From the NCBI GenBank assembly GCA_011772595.1, contig WVZH01000536.1:12209-17825 (forward strand): a stretch of 5,617 nucleotides of DNA. Direction: 5' to 3'. Shown piece by piece: positions 5,125-5,617 of the stretch; position 1 is the stretch's first letter, and each line of letters begins with the position of its first letter. Origin of the DNA: Anaerolineales bacterium. GTDB lineage: Bacteria > Chloroflexota > Anaerolineae > Anaerolineales > E44-bin32. Below the pieces are notes generated by a model, which was not told where the DNA came from, ran no database searches, and was given only the letters and a program-made list of their open reading frames with translations. The position numbers and the translations under genes were made by a program.

Positions 5125-5550
5125 ATGAATCTCATTGAGCTCCTTCGTCTCGCATGGGAGAACATTGCGAGCAACAAGATGCGTTCGTTGTTGACCATGC
5201 TGGGCATCATCATCGGCGTCGCCTCGGTGATCATCATGTTCTCCATCAGTTCAGGCACGGAGGCTTCCATCGAAGAACGAATTACCGGCCTGGGTTCGAA
5301 TCTGGTGTATGTCTCTTCTAGCTTCAGTCGTGGCGGCCCTGGGTTACAACCTGACGAGTTAAGTCGCATCTTTGATCGTTTCTATCGCACGGATAGGTCC
5401 CGCCAACGGGAAAGTGGTGGATCCGGGCTCGGATTGTCGATTGCAAAGTCGATTGTGGAGATGCATGACGGACGAATCTGGGCAGAGAGTGATCCGGGGA
5501 AAGGCACGAGTCTTGTATTTCGACACCCGGTGTTAGAAACTCATTCATAA
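5125..5550 (+). pseudogene. Chimeric ORF: N-terminus of a MacB/FtsX-like permease joined to a histidine kinase C-terminus
   Basis: This 141-codon frame has two unrelated halves. Residues 1-70 are the start of a MacB-type permease: ELLRLAWENIASNKMRSLLT, the first membrane segment (about 21-42, GIIIGVASVIIMF) and the beginning of the periplasmic part (SIEERITGLGSNLVYV). From about residue 71 it becomes the end of a histidine kinase ATP-binding domain: GPGL (remainder of the DxGPG G1 box), the F box FDRFYR, and the G2 box GGSGLGLSIAKSIVE, then GRIWAESDPGKGT. The permease lacks its periplasmic domain and other three membrane segments. The kinase lacks its sensor, dimerisation histidine and N box. 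The join at about 5335-5343 keeps the frame. Neither activity should survive. A deletion in an ancestral permease-to-kinase arrangement, or an assembly chimera, would explain it. Confidence 0.85.
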
Positions 5551-5591
5551 GGTAAACAAGCTTTCTCTGCGAATTCCATATCGATAAACCA

Positions 5592-5613
5592 ATCGTGGAA
5601 CTCTATCCACGAT
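5592..5613. terminator. Hairpin after the kinase remnant, possible terminator
   Basis: ATCGTGG (5592-5598) and CCACGAT (5607-5613) form a perfect 7-bp stem with an 8-base loop, 41 bases after the TAA of the kinase remnant. The window ends four bases later, so a following T-run cannot be seen. Confidence 0.4.
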
Positions 5614-5617
5614 GCTC

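Noticed and set aside
1..5617. CRISPR array, tRNA, rRNA or transposase
   Set aside because: No spaced direct repeats, cloverleaf, rRNA or transposase motifs were seen on either strand.

Overview
The window is bacterial DNA of moderate GC content. It has compact genes, clear Shine-Dalgarno sequences and mixed gene orientation. Several protein types suggest an environmental Chloroflexota (Anaerolineae-like) bacterium: the molybdate-type binding domain tail, the AhpE-like peroxiredoxin fused to a glutaredoxin, and the MacB-type exporter. That placement rests on memory of similar proteins, not on a search.

Layout. Positions 1-150 hold the C-terminal end of a probable molybdate-type substrate-binding-domain protein. 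A complete two-cysteine BCP/PrxQ peroxiredoxin follows closely (179-652). About 530 bases without a recognisable gene follow; they contain an orphan promoter-like site, a palindrome and a GC hairpin. Next is a small conserved-looking protein of unknown function (1187-1450) and a doubtful 36-codon ORF. On the minus strand lies a peroxiredoxin-glutaredoxin fusion (2396 down to 1656). A divergent promoter region with a REP-like palindrome separates it from a GNAT acetyltransferase (2672-3097), which ends in a strong intrinsic terminator. The last 2.2 kb (3395-5550) is the wreck of an ABC export locus and a sensor kinase.

The main finding is the minus-strand peroxiredoxin. Read from its well-placed ATG and ribosome binding site, it has an in-frame TGA exactly where the peroxidatic cysteine belongs (residue 45, in TPV-TGA-SEQ). 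The frame is open on both sides and a stem-loop follows the TGA. This is best read as a selenocysteine peroxiredoxin with its own C-terminal CPDC glutaredoxin domain, probably a self-contained peroxide-reducing enzyme. Conventional gene calling would truncate it to a product lacking the active site.

The second notable region is the exporter locus. The membrane fusion protein has a TAA where a tyrosine is expected. The ATPase has a TGA and lacks everything from the Q-loop through the H-loop. The permease is cut after its first membrane segment and joined in frame to the C-terminal half of a histidine kinase ATP-binding domain. This looks like a decayed, deletion-collapsed operon, although an assembly artefact cannot be excluded from sequence alone.

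Functionally, the left and middle parts are linked by a peroxide/thiol redox theme (BCP and the Sec-peroxiredoxin). The right part was once a MacB-like efflux or lipoprotein-type exporter, with a two-component sensor nearby.
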